Shown: positions 1-6,315 of the stretch, piece after piece
Numbering within the stretch: the stretch's first letter is position 1
Layout of the letters: each line of letters starts with the position of its first letter
Assembly: GCA_041658465.1 (NCBI GenBank)
Contig: JBBAAC010000118.1
Coordinates: 1-7,594 of the forward strand
DNA length: 7,594 bases
From: JAJZQH01 sp041658465
GTDB taxonomy: Bacteria > UBA10199 > 2-02-FULL-44-16 > JAAZCA01
Reading direction: 5' to 3'
Made by a program: the position numbers and the translations under genes
The notes under the pieces: generated by a model
What the model saw: only the letters and a program-made list of their open reading frames with translations
Database searches by the model: none
What the model was told of the DNA's origin: nothing

Positions 1-1253
1 ACCTCCCGTCACCGCTCGACGTCCCGGCGGTCGAGGGAGCGAATCCCGACAAGGAAGGCCAGATCGAGAAGCGACATGCATCGCCGCGCGAACCGTTTGC
101 GGCGCTTGCGTTCAAGATCATGACGGACCCTTACGTGGGCCAGCTCACCTTCTTCCGCGTCTACTCGGGCCAGCTTCAGAGCGGCACCTCGGTCTATAAC
201 CCGATCCGCGGAAAGCGCGAGCGCATAGGCCGTTTGCTTCGCATGCACGCGAATAAGCGCGAAGAGGTGAAGCATGTAGAGGCCGGCGAGATCGTGGCGG
301 CGGTGGGACTCAACATCACTCGAACCGGTGACACCCTCTGCGACGAGGACAAGCCGATCGTGCTGGAGAAGATGGACTTTCCGGATCCGGTTATCTCGAT
401 CGCTATCGAGCCGAAGACGCGCGCTGACGAGGAAAAACTTGGCACATCGCTCCAGCGGCTCGTAAATGAGGATCCGTCGTTCCGCGTGATGGTGGACCAG
501 GAGACAGGTCAGACGGTGATCTCGGGCATGGGCGAACTCCATCTGGAGATCATAGTCGACAGGCTGCTTCGGGAGTTCAGCGTCGCTGCGAACGTCGGCA
601 AGCCGCAGGTCGCATACCGCGAGACGATCTCAAGGATGGTCGAGGTCGAATCCAAGTACGTGAAGCAGACGGGCGGCCGCGGCCAGTACGCGCATGTGTG
701 GCTCAAGCTCGAGCCGATGCCGCGCGGCGGCGGCTTCGAATTCGTCGACGACGTGGTCGGAGGATCGATCCCGCGCGAGTACATCTCGGCGGTCCGCAAG
801 GGCATCGAGGAGTCGCTGGACGGCGGGGCGCTCGCGGGTTACCCGCTGGTGGATATCAAGGCCATCGTCTTCGACGGTTCATATCACGAGGTCGATTCGT
901 CGGATATGGCCTTCAAAATCTGCGCGTCCATGGGCCTGAAGGACGGCGCGCGAAAGGCCGGTCCCGTGCTCCTCGAGCCGGTGATGACCGTCGAAGTGGT
1001 CGTGCCGGATGAATACATGGGTGGAGTCACGGGAGATCTTACGTCGAGGCGCGGCAGGATCATAAAGAGCGACTCGCATGCAGGCTCGCAGGTGATCGGC
1101 GCGCTGGTGCCGCTCTCGAACATGTTCGGATACTCTACGGATCTTCGGAGCGCCACGCAGGGCAGGGCAACGTACAGCATGCAGTTTGCGCACTATGAGC
1201 CGGTCCCCAAGGGGATCGCGGACGAGATTATAGCCAAGGCGCAGGGGCGCTAA
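1..1253 (+). CDS. fusA: Elongation factor G, C-terminal 416 residues (5' end outside window)
   Basis: EF-G is the cytosolic GTPase that drives tRNA-mRNA translocation and, with RRF, ribosome recycling. The reading frame is open from the first base: bases 1-2 finish a codon and full codons start at 3, reading LPSPLDVPAV, the family motif just after the GTPase domain. The GTP-binding domain is therefore upstream. What remains is roughly domain II (fragment residues 1-110), III (112-190), IV (195-320) and V (320-416). Visible family motifs are RHAS and the VGQLTFFRVYSG run of domain II, GMGELHLEIIVDRL in domain III, GGRGQYAHV (224-232) opening domain IV, and GSYHEVDSS, whose His (fragment residue 295) matches the domain IV tip histidine (E. 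coli His583). The end AQGR-stop is at the normal place. It lies 35 nt before tuf, the usual str-operon order. No truncation or frameshift is seen in the visible part. Confidence 0.98.
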   Translation, partial: LPSPLDVPAVEGANPDKEGQIEKRHASPREPFAALAFKIMTDPYVGQLTFFRVYSGQLQSGTSVYNPIRGKRERIGRLLRMHANKREEVKHVEAGEIVAAVGLNITRTGDTLCDEDKPIVLEKMDFPDPVISIAIEPKTRADEEKLGTSLQRLVNEDPSFRVMVDQETGQTVISGMGELHLEIIVDRLLREFSVAANVGKPQVAYRETISRMVEVESKYVKQTGGRGQYAHVWLKLEPMPRGGGFEFVDDVVGGSIPREYISAVRKGIEESLDGGALAGYPLVDIKAIVFDGSYHEVDSSDMAFKICASMGLKDGARKAGPVLLEPVMTVEVVVPDEYMGGVTGDLTSRRGRIIKSDSHAGSQVIGALVPLSNMFGYSTDLRSATQGRATYSMQFAHYEPVPKGIADEIIAKAQGR

Positions 1254-1288
1254 ATTTTAACCGGAGGGCCCAGACTGGGAGGGGAGCT

Positions 1289-2479
<1,191 letters not shown>

Positions 2480-2514
2480 ACGAATCCTGAATCAATTTCT
2501 TCGTGGAGTGACGC

Positions 2515-2838
2515 ATGAGCACTACAGAAAAAGGACAGAAGATACGCATCAGGCTCAAGGCCTACGATCACAAGCTGCTCGATCAGTCGACTTCGGAGAT
2601 CGTCGGCACGGTCCAGCGAACGGGTGCGCGTCTGGCAGGGCCCATCCCGCTGCCCACGAAGATCGAGAAGTATTGCGTGCTCCGCAGTCCGCATGTGGAT
2701 AAGCGCTCACAGGAGCAGTTCGAGATCCGCACGCACAAGCGGCTGGTCGATATCCTGGAGCCCACGCAGCAGACGATCGACGCGCTCATGAAGCTCGAGC
2801 TGTCGGTTGGAGTCGATGTAGAGATAAAGATGATATGA
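2515..2838 (+). CDS. rpsJ: 30S ribosomal protein S10 (NusE)
   Basis: S10 is a small-subunit head protein that also serves as NusE in transcription antitermination and as a contact for NusG. The 107-residue product (E. coli 103) aligns throughout: IRIRLKAYDHKLLDQS near the N-terminus, GPIPLPTK in the middle, and the S10 signature FEIRTHKRLVDILEP at about 69-83 on the ribosome-embedded loop. The ATG follows GGAG at 2505-2508 with 6-nt spacing. Only 35 nt separate it from tuf. That leaves no room for a long S10-type leader of the kind L4 controls in E. coli, and I see no promoter there, so read-through from str is the likely source of transcript (inference). Confidence 0.98.
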   Translation: MSTTEKGQKIRIRLKAYDHKLLDQSTSEIVGTVQRTGARLAGPIPLPTKIEKYCVLRSPHVDKRSQEQFEIRTHKRLVDILEPTQQTIDALMKLELSVGVDVEIKMI

Positions 2839-2841
2839 TGT

Positions 2842-2890
2842 GAGGTTGATTATGCTTCATGCCTCGTGCTTCCTGTTTCTATTCAGTTGA
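2842..2890 (+). promoter_or_regulatory. Orphan RBS/start cassette with 12-codon ORF
   Basis: Four nucleotides after the rpsJ stop, GAGGTTGATTATG (2842-2854) looks like a ready translation start. It is nearly identical to the real rplB start cassette GAGGGTTGATTATG at 4644-4657. Reading from the ATG at 2852 gives 12 codons (MLHASCFLFLFS) and a TGA at 2888-2890, lying inside the first half of the heptamer repeat. It may be the former rplC start, displaced by insertion of the repeat, or a small leader ORF, or chance. There is no sign of a conserved peptide. Confidence 0.3.
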
Positions 2891-2915
2891 AGCATGACGC
2901 ATGAGGCAGGAAACA
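2853..2915. repeat. Inverted heptamer array / hairpin, rpsJ-rplC spacer
   Basis: The spacer holds nine consecutive 7-nt blocks. Four + strand units of a TGCYTCA-like word lie at 2853, 2860, 2867 and 2874. One unrelated 7-nt centre lies at 2881-2887. Four units of the same word lie on the - strand, starting at 2888, 2895, 2902 and 2909. Because the arrays are inverted, 2853-2872 can pair with 2889-2908: 20 positions, all pairing if two G-U pairs are allowed except one C-C. A further 8-nt exact complement (2872-2879 with 2910-2917) allows an alternative fold. No T-run follows, so this is not a typical intrinsic terminator. The spacer is 110 nt, whereas several other junctions in this cluster overlap. 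The function and the identity of the repeat are unknown to me. Confidence 0.75.
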
Positions 2916-2939
2916 GGAAAAATCGGGAAATTTAAGATC

Positions 2940-2944
2940 GAGGT
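2940..2944 (+). promoter_or_regulatory. Ribosome-binding site deciding the rplC start
   Basis: GAGGT ends 4 nt before ATG 2949 and 7 nt before the adjacent ATG 2952. Either could be used. 2949 matches the E. coli L3 start position for position (M-x-GLxGKK). The upstream in-frame ATG at 2901 lies within the hairpin arm, has no Shine-Dalgarno, and would add 16 non-conserved residues. Confidence 0.6.
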
Positions 2945-2948
2945 CAAT

Positions 2949-3686
2949 ATGATGGGTTTGATAGGAAAAAAACTGGGAATGACGCAGGTCTTCGGCGAGG
3001 GCGGTGAGCTTACGGCCGTGACGGCGGTCGAGGTCGGACCGTGCACGGTTGTGCAGAAGAAACTCACCGAGACCGACGGCTACAACGCCCTGCAGCTCGG
3101 CTTTGGCAAGAAAAGCCCGAAGAAGACGACGAAGGCGATGCGCGGCCACTTCGAGAAGAAGGGGCTGCCGATCTTCACGAAGCTCTGCGAGTTCCGCACG
3201 GAGCGCGCTGCCGATTTCAACGTCGGAGACGAGCTCGTGGCATCCGGTTTTAAGCCCGGCGATATCGTCAACGTGTGTGGCGTCACCAAGGGCCGCGGCT
3301 TCCAGGGCGTCATCAAGCGCCACGGCAAGCATGGCGGTCCCGCGGCTCACGGCTCTGGCTTCCATCGCCGTCCTGGTTCCATCGGCATGAGGACGTGGCC
3401 TGGCCGCGTCCCGAAGAACATGAAGCTGCCGGGACACATGGGTAACGAGAACGTCACGACGCAGGGGCTTATGATCGTGGCGGTCAGGCCCGACGATAAC
3501 GTGATCCTCATCAAGGGCGCGGTCCCGGGTTGCCGCGGAGGCACGCTCATCATCAATGCCTCTGACGAATCGTTTGAGACGAGGTCCGAACTAAAGCGTT
3601 CAGCGGGCAAGCAGCCCGAAGCCGCTCCTGTGGCAGAGGTGAAGGAAGAGTCCCCGGCAGAGACAGCCGAGAACAAAAAGGAGTAA
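2949..3686 (+). CDS. rplC: 50S ribosomal protein L3
   Basis: L3 is an early-assembling 23S rRNA-binding protein whose long loop reaches the peptidyl-transferase centre. The protein opens GLIGKKLGMTQVF. It carries the core VTKGRGFQGVIKRHG (about 112-126), HGSGFHRRPGSIG (134-146) and PGHMGNENVTTQGL (161-174), and ends its conserved fold at KGAVPGCRGGTLII (189-202). It has 245 residues against 209 in E. coli. The excess is a C-terminal tail from about 205 to 245, rich in Glu, Lys, Ala and Pro, with no match to the family core that I recognise. In the loop, E. coli has the PrmB-methylated Gln150 after GSIG; here that place is Met, so the modification is not expected. VPKN follows where VFKG/VFKN is usual. 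The stop is 3 nt before rplD. Confidence 0.97.
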   Translation: MMGLIGKKLGMTQVFGEGGELTAVTAVEVGPCTVVQKKLTETDGYNALQLGFGKKSPKKTTKAMRGHFEKKGLPIFTKLCEFRTERAADFNVGDELVASGFKPGDIVNVCGVTKGRGFQGVIKRHGKHGGPAAHGSGFHRRPGSIGMRTWPGRVPKNMKLPGHMGNENVTTQGLMIVAVRPDDNVILIKGAVPGCRGGTLIINASDESFETRSELKRSAGKQPEAAPVAEVKEESPAETAENKKE

Positions 3687-3689
3687 GCC

Positions 3690-4310
3690 GTGAAAGAAAC
3701 GGTCATCAACATCAAGAAGGCAAAGGTAGGCGACGTCGAACTCCGCGATGATATTTTCGCCGCCAAGCCAAACAAGGCCCTCATCTATGAGGTGGTGCGC
3801 ATGCAGCTTGCGAACCGCCGCCAGGGCGATGCCGCGACCAGGAACCACAAGCTGGTCTCCGGCACCACGGCCAAGATGTACCGCCAGAAGGGCACCGGCC
3901 GCGCACGCCACGGCGACGCGCGCACGAACATCTTCGTGGGCGGAGGCAAGGCGTTCGGTCCGCATCCGCGCGACTACTCCTACCGCCTCCCTGCGAAGGC
4001 GCGCCGCGCGGGTCTAAGGGCAGCGCTTACGATCAAGCGGAACGAGGGCAAGCTTCTCATCATCGACGAGATGCCGCTCAAGAAGATAAAGACGAAGGAC
4101 GCGATTTCGGCACTGCAGGGCCTGGGCGTGAATCAGGGCCTCATCGTGACCGAGGGCAAAAACGAAGTGCTGGAGAAGTCAGTCCGCAACATACCGGGCG
4201 TGAAGCTCCTCAGGTGTGAAGGGCTCAACGTCTACGACGTCATGCGATATGAGCATCTGATCATGACGCGCGCTGCGATGGACAAGGTGCAGGAGGTGCT
4301 CAAGCCGTGA
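3690..4310 (+). CDS. rplD: 50S ribosomal protein L4
   Basis: L4 binds 23S rRNA domain I and its extended loop lines the exit-tunnel constriction beside L22. In E. coli it also represses the S10 operon. The product has 206 residues (E. coli 201). The tunnel loop is clear at about 45-95, with the KMYRQKGTGRARHG motif (62-75) typical of the family; the rest is the Rossmann-like globular domain, including GKLLIIDEMP and IPGVKLLRCEGLNVYDVMRYEHLIMT. The start is GTG at 3690, supported by AAGGAG at 3678-3683 inside the end of rplC. The 3-nt gap to rplC and 4-nt overlap with rplW suggest translational coupling. No L4-binding leader is visible upstream of rpsJ in this window. Confidence 0.98.
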   Translation: MKETVINIKKAKVGDVELRDDIFAAKPNKALIYEVVRMQLANRRQGDAATRNHKLVSGTTAKMYRQKGTGRARHGDARTNIFVGGGKAFGPHPRDYSYRLPAKARRAGLRAALTIKRNEGKLLIIDEMPLKKIKTKDAISALQGLGVNQGLIVTEGKNEVLEKSVRNIPGVKLLRCEGLNVYDVMRYEHLIMTRAAMDKVQEVLKP

Positions 4311-4594
4311 ATACATTCAGCGTCATAAAGAGGCCCCTGGTCACAGAGAAGGGTGCTGCGGCACAGCAGGCCGCCAATCAGTACCTGTTCGAGGTGGACC
4401 CGAGGGCAACGAAGAACGACGTGTGGGACGCGGTCTCGACGATATTCAAGGTCAAGGTCGAGAAGGTCCGCACCGTCAGCATGCCCGCAAAGTTCAAGAG
4501 GGTGGGGCACAACACCGGCCGTATTTCAGCATGGAAGAAGGCGATCGTCACGCTCAAGAAAGGCGATCGCATCGAGTTCCTTGAAGGGGCGTAG
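4307..4594 (+). CDS. rplW: 50S ribosomal protein L23
   Basis: L23 sits at the exit of the nascent-peptide tunnel and is the main docking site for trigger factor and SRP. The 95-residue product is near the usual length (E. coli 100). Family features are VIKRPLVTEKG at the N-terminus, YLFEVDPRATKNDVWDAVSTIFKVKVEKV in the middle, and the C-terminal SAWKKAIVTLKKGDRIEF. The GTG start overlaps the rplD stop (GTGA, 4307-4310). The ribosome-binding site AGGAGGT at 4291-4297 is within rplD, giving a coupled start. It is followed by a 60-nt spacer carrying a heptamer repeat before rplB. Confidence 0.98.
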   Translation: MNTFSVIKRPLVTEKGAAAQQAANQYLFEVDPRATKNDVWDAVSTIFKVKVEKVRTVSMPAKFKRVGHNTGRISAWKKAIVTLKKGDRIEFLEGA

Positions 4595-4612
4595 TTTTTC
4601 GGGGGAGTTTTT

Positions 4613-4640
4613 TCACTGATCTCTGATCACGGATCACTGA
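4613..4640. repeat. Tandem heptamer repeat, rplW-rplB spacer
   Basis: Four contiguous 7-nt units with consensus TCACTGA start at 4613, 4620, 4627 and 4634. Two units are exact, and the other two (TCTCTGA, TCACGGA) differ at one position each. The array fills most of the 60-nt gap and ends just before the rplB ribosome-binding site GAGGG (4644-4648). The same unit recurs in the rplV-rpsC spacer. No matching inverted arm is present here, only short TGATC/GATCA complementarity, so a strong hairpin is not expected. The function is unknown. Confidence 0.7.
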
Positions 4641-4654
4641 ATAGAGGGTTGATT

Positions 4655-5479
4655 ATGGCCATCAAGAGTTATGCACCGACAACGCCGGGCCGCCGCGGGA
4701 TGAACGGATACGATTTCTCCGATATCACGCGCAAGGCACCTGAGCGCTCGCTGACCGAGTCTCTCAAGAAGACCGGCGGCCGAAACTGCAACGGACATAT
4801 AACCTCGCGCCATCGCGGCGGCGGGGCAAAGGGTAAATACCGGATCATCGACTTCAAGCGCGACAAGCGCTCGATCCCCGCCAAGGTGGTGGCGCTGGAA
4901 TACGATCCGAACCGCTCCGCGCGCATCGCCTTGCTCACGTACGCGGACGGCGAGAAGCGCTACATTCTGGCGCCGGTCGGACTCAAAATCGGCGATGCGC
5001 TTTTAGCCTCGCCTGAGGCCGAGATCGCGCCGGGCAATGCGATGCCGCTTTCTAATATCCCGTTGGGCACCTCGATCCACAACATCGAGCTGATCCCGGG
5101 AGCGGGCGGCAAGATCGTTCGCAGCGCAGGCAGCGTGGCCCAGCTCATGGCGCGTGACGGAAACTACGCGCAGGTGAAGCTGCCGTCAGGCGAAGTGAGA
5201 ATGGTGCACGTCAACTGCTGGGCGACCATCGGCCAGGTGGGCAATGTGGAGCACGAGAACGTGGAGATGGGCAAGGCTGGTCGCGTGCGCCACATGGGCT
5301 GGAGACCGCATGTTCGCGGCACGGCCATGAACCCGGTCGATCATCCGCACGGCGGCGGCGAAGGTCGCACCAAGGGCGGCCGCAATCCGGTCTCGCCGTG
5401 GGGCTGGTGCACCAAGGGCATGAAGACGCGCAGCAACGAGCGCACACAGCGCTTCATCGTCAGCGACAGGAGAAAATAA
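4655..5479 (+). CDS. rplB: 50S ribosomal protein L2
   Basis: L2 is an essential 23S rRNA-binding protein needed for subunit joining and the peptidyl-transferase centre. The 274-residue product matches the family length (E. coli 273). It shows GGRNCNGHITSRHRGGGAKGKYRIIDFKR (42-70 area), LEYDPNRSARIALL with YILAP in the OB-fold region, and VRGTAMNPVDHPHGGGEGR. The histidines at 230 and 232 lie in the motif holding E. coli His229, which is implicated in peptidyl transfer. The C-terminus TRSNERTQRFIVSDRRK is typical. ATG 4655 is chosen because GAGGG at 4644-4648 is well spaced and MAIKSY matches the short family N-terminus. An in-frame TTG two codons earlier overlaps the ribosome-binding region and is unlikely. 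It is separated from rpsS by a 52-nt repeat-bearing gap. Confidence 0.98.
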   Translation: MAIKSYAPTTPGRRGMNGYDFSDITRKAPERSLTESLKKTGGRNCNGHITSRHRGGGAKGKYRIIDFKRDKRSIPAKVVALEYDPNRSARIALLTYADGEKRYILAPVGLKIGDALLASPEAEIAPGNAMPLSNIPLGTSIHNIELIPGAGGKIVRSAGSVAQLMARDGNYAQVKLPSGEVRMVHVNCWATIGQVGNVEHENVEMGKAGRVRHMGWRPHVRGTAMNPVDHPHGGGEGRTKGGRNPVSPWGWCTKGMKTRSNERTQRFIVSDRRK

Positions 5480-5490
5480 GCTTGAACGAT

Positions 5491-5523
5491 CCCCCTCCTT
5501 TGTAAGGAGGGGTTAGGGGAGGT
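5491..5523 (+). repeat. CCCTCCTT/AAGGAGGG hairpin element carrying the rpsS RBS
   Basis: A perfect 9-bp stem, 5492-5500 with 5504-5512, closes over a 3-nt TGT loop and is followed by TTAGGGGAGGT (5513-5523). The 3' arm contains AAGGAGG (5504-5510), a full anti-16S match that would be hidden in the stem. The exposed GGGGAGGT (5516-5523) is 8 nt from the rpsS ATG and is the likely ribosome-binding site. The pyrimidine arm CCTCC (5494-5498) could pair with either purine run, so alternative folds could mask or free the site (inference). From memory, similar palindromic words recur between genes in various bacterial genomes. No T-run follows the stem, so a terminator is unlikely. Confidence 0.7.
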
Positions 5524-5531
5524 AGATCCAA

Positions 5532-5864
5532 ATGGCACGTTCCTTAAAGAAAGGCCCCTTTATCGACGATCACCTTTTGAAAAAGGTGACCGCCGCCCAG
5601 GAGGCACGCAATAGACAGCTGCTCAAGACGTGGTCTCGCCGCTCGACGGTGATCCCGGATATGGTCGGGCTCACTATCGCGGTGCACAACGGCCGCAAGT
5701 TCATCCCGGTATTCATCACGGAGAACATGGTGGGCCACAAACTGGGCGAGTTCGCCTCGACGCGCACGTTCCGCGGGCATTCGGGCGACCGCAAGACCAC
5801 TGTTTCCGCATCAGGTCCGGCGCCGGCAGTTTCGGCGGCTGCGCCGGCGGCAGGAGGTAAATAA
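5532..5864 (+). CDS. rpsS: 30S ribosomal protein S19
   Basis: S19 lies in the head of the small subunit, pairs with S13 and contacts the A-site tRNA region and 23S bridges. The 110-residue product begins MARSLKKGPFIDDHLLKKV and carries TWSRRSTVIPDMVGLTIAVHNGRKFIPVFIT (33-63) and MVGHKLGEFASTRTFRGH (66-83), all standard. E. coli S19 has 92 residues and ends in lysines. Here residues 89-110 form a Ser/Ala/Pro/Gly tail with a single terminal Lys, so the basic C-terminus is replaced by a low-complexity one. The ATG follows the GGGGAGGT of the upstream hairpin element. The stop TAA overlaps the rplV start by one base, and the last codons encode the rplV Shine-Dalgarno. Confidence 0.98.
   Translation: MARSLKKGPFIDDHLLKKVTAAQEARNRQLLKTWSRRSTVIPDMVGLTIAVHNGRKFIPVFITENMVGHKLGEFASTRTFRGHSGDRKTTVSASGPAPAVSAAAPAAGGK
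5851..5858 (+). promoter_or_regulatory. rplV ribosome-binding site inside the rpsS tail
   Basis: CAGGAGGT, encoding part of the final Ala-Gly-Gly-Lys of S19, ends 5 nt before the rplV ATG at 5864. It fixes the rplV start and links its translation to that of rpsS through the TAATG overlap. Confidence 0.8.
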
Positions 5865-6199
5865 TGTCAGCTAACGCGCGAGTCAGGATGCTGCGCATTA
5901 CGCCCCGCAAGGTCAGGGCCGTGGCAGACGAGGTCCGCGGCAAGGGCGTGCAGGCAGCCATCGACTATCTAACTTTCTGCCGCAAGCGTGCCGCTCTCCC
6001 GCTGCTCAAGCTCATCAAATCGGCGGTGGCGAACGCGGATCGCAAGGGCGGGATGGATGTCGACAGCCTCTATATTAAGGAGCTTCTCATAGACCAGGGG
6101 CCGACGATGAAACGCTGGATGCCGCGCGCTCGCGGCAGCGCAACGCCGGTGCTCAAGCGCTCATGCAAAATAAGCATGACGTTGGACGAACGTACGTGA
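5864..6199 (+). CDS. rplV: 50S ribosomal protein L22
   Basis: L22 contacts all 23S rRNA domains, and its long beta-hairpin lines the exit-tunnel constriction opposite L4, the region where macrolide-resistance mutations fall. The product has 111 residues (E. coli 110). It contains RITPRKVRAVADEVRGK (11-27), LKSAVANA-type helix (49-58), and the hairpin GPTMKRWMPRARGSATPVLKR (79-99). After the hairpin the usual KRTSHI is replaced by KRSCKI, and the tip lacks the Arg common after RA(R/K)G; these are natural-looking differences rather than damage. The ATG overlaps the rpsS stop (TAATG). The stop codon TGA (6197-6199) is the first part of the downstream inverted heptamer array. Confidence 0.97.
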   Translation: MSANARVRMLRITPRKVRAVADEVRGKGVQAAIDYLTFCRKRAALPLLKLIKSAVANADRKGGMDVDSLYIKELLIDQGPTMKRWMPRARGSATPVLKRSCKISMTLDERT

Positions 6200-6307
6200 T
6201 TGGTGACCGGTGACCGGTCACCTGCGGAAATGAGTTTGTGAGTTATTGAGATGTTGCTGGTCATTTCACGCTGGTCACGGGTCACTGATCACTGACCACG
6301 GATTTTG
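6197..6307. repeat. Inverted heptamer array / long hairpin, rplV-rpsC spacer
   Basis: This fills almost the whole 116-nt spacer. On the left, 7-nt units on the - strand (CCGGTCA type) lie at 6197-6217. On the right, + strand units of a C-K-G-R-T-C-A type lie in one phase from 6257 to about 6298, including two adjacent TCACTGA copies at 6282-6295, the same unit as in the rplW-rplB spacer. Segment 6197-6215 can pair with 6273-6291 over 19 positions, with two G-U pairs and one mismatch. Inside, 6224-6233 pairs with 6261-6271 with one bulged A. A separate 14-bp perfect palindrome, GGTGACCGGTCACC, sits at 6209-6222. The array begins at the rplV stop codon and ends at the rpsC ribosome-binding site GGAG (6307-6310). 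No terminator-like T-run follows. The function is unknown. Confidence 0.75.
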
Positions 6308-6315
6308 GAGATAAC

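Noticed and set aside
9..542. Long open frame on the - strand opposite fusA
   Set aside because: It is a shadow of the fusA reading frame in GC-rich DNA with no family match; the + strand is clearly EF-G.
2480..2514. Promoter or L4-responsive S10 leader between tuf and rpsJ
   Set aside because: Only 35 nt, with no recognisable -35/-10 pair and too short for the known leader structure.
2853..2917. Rho-independent terminator after rpsJ
   Set aside because: The stem is long, but the following bases are A-rich then mixed, with no U-run, and the operon continues.
2901..2948. Upstream ATG giving a 261-residue L3
   Set aside because: It lies in the right arm of the heptamer hairpin, has no Shine-Dalgarno, and adds 16 residues without family match; GAGGT at 2940-2944 supports 2949.
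4649..4654. TTG start two codons before the rplB ATG
   Set aside because: It touches the GAGGG ribosome-binding site, leaving no spacing; ATG 4655 gives the normal L2 N-terminus.
5492..5515. Terminator between rplB and rpsS
   Set aside because: The 9-bp stem is followed by TTAGGGGAGG rather than a T-run; it lies directly over the rpsS start region.
6197..6307. CRISPR array or iteron-type origin
   Set aside because: Units are 7 nt, contiguous and degenerate, without spacers of constant length; no cas genes, rep gene or AT-rich unwinding region is near.
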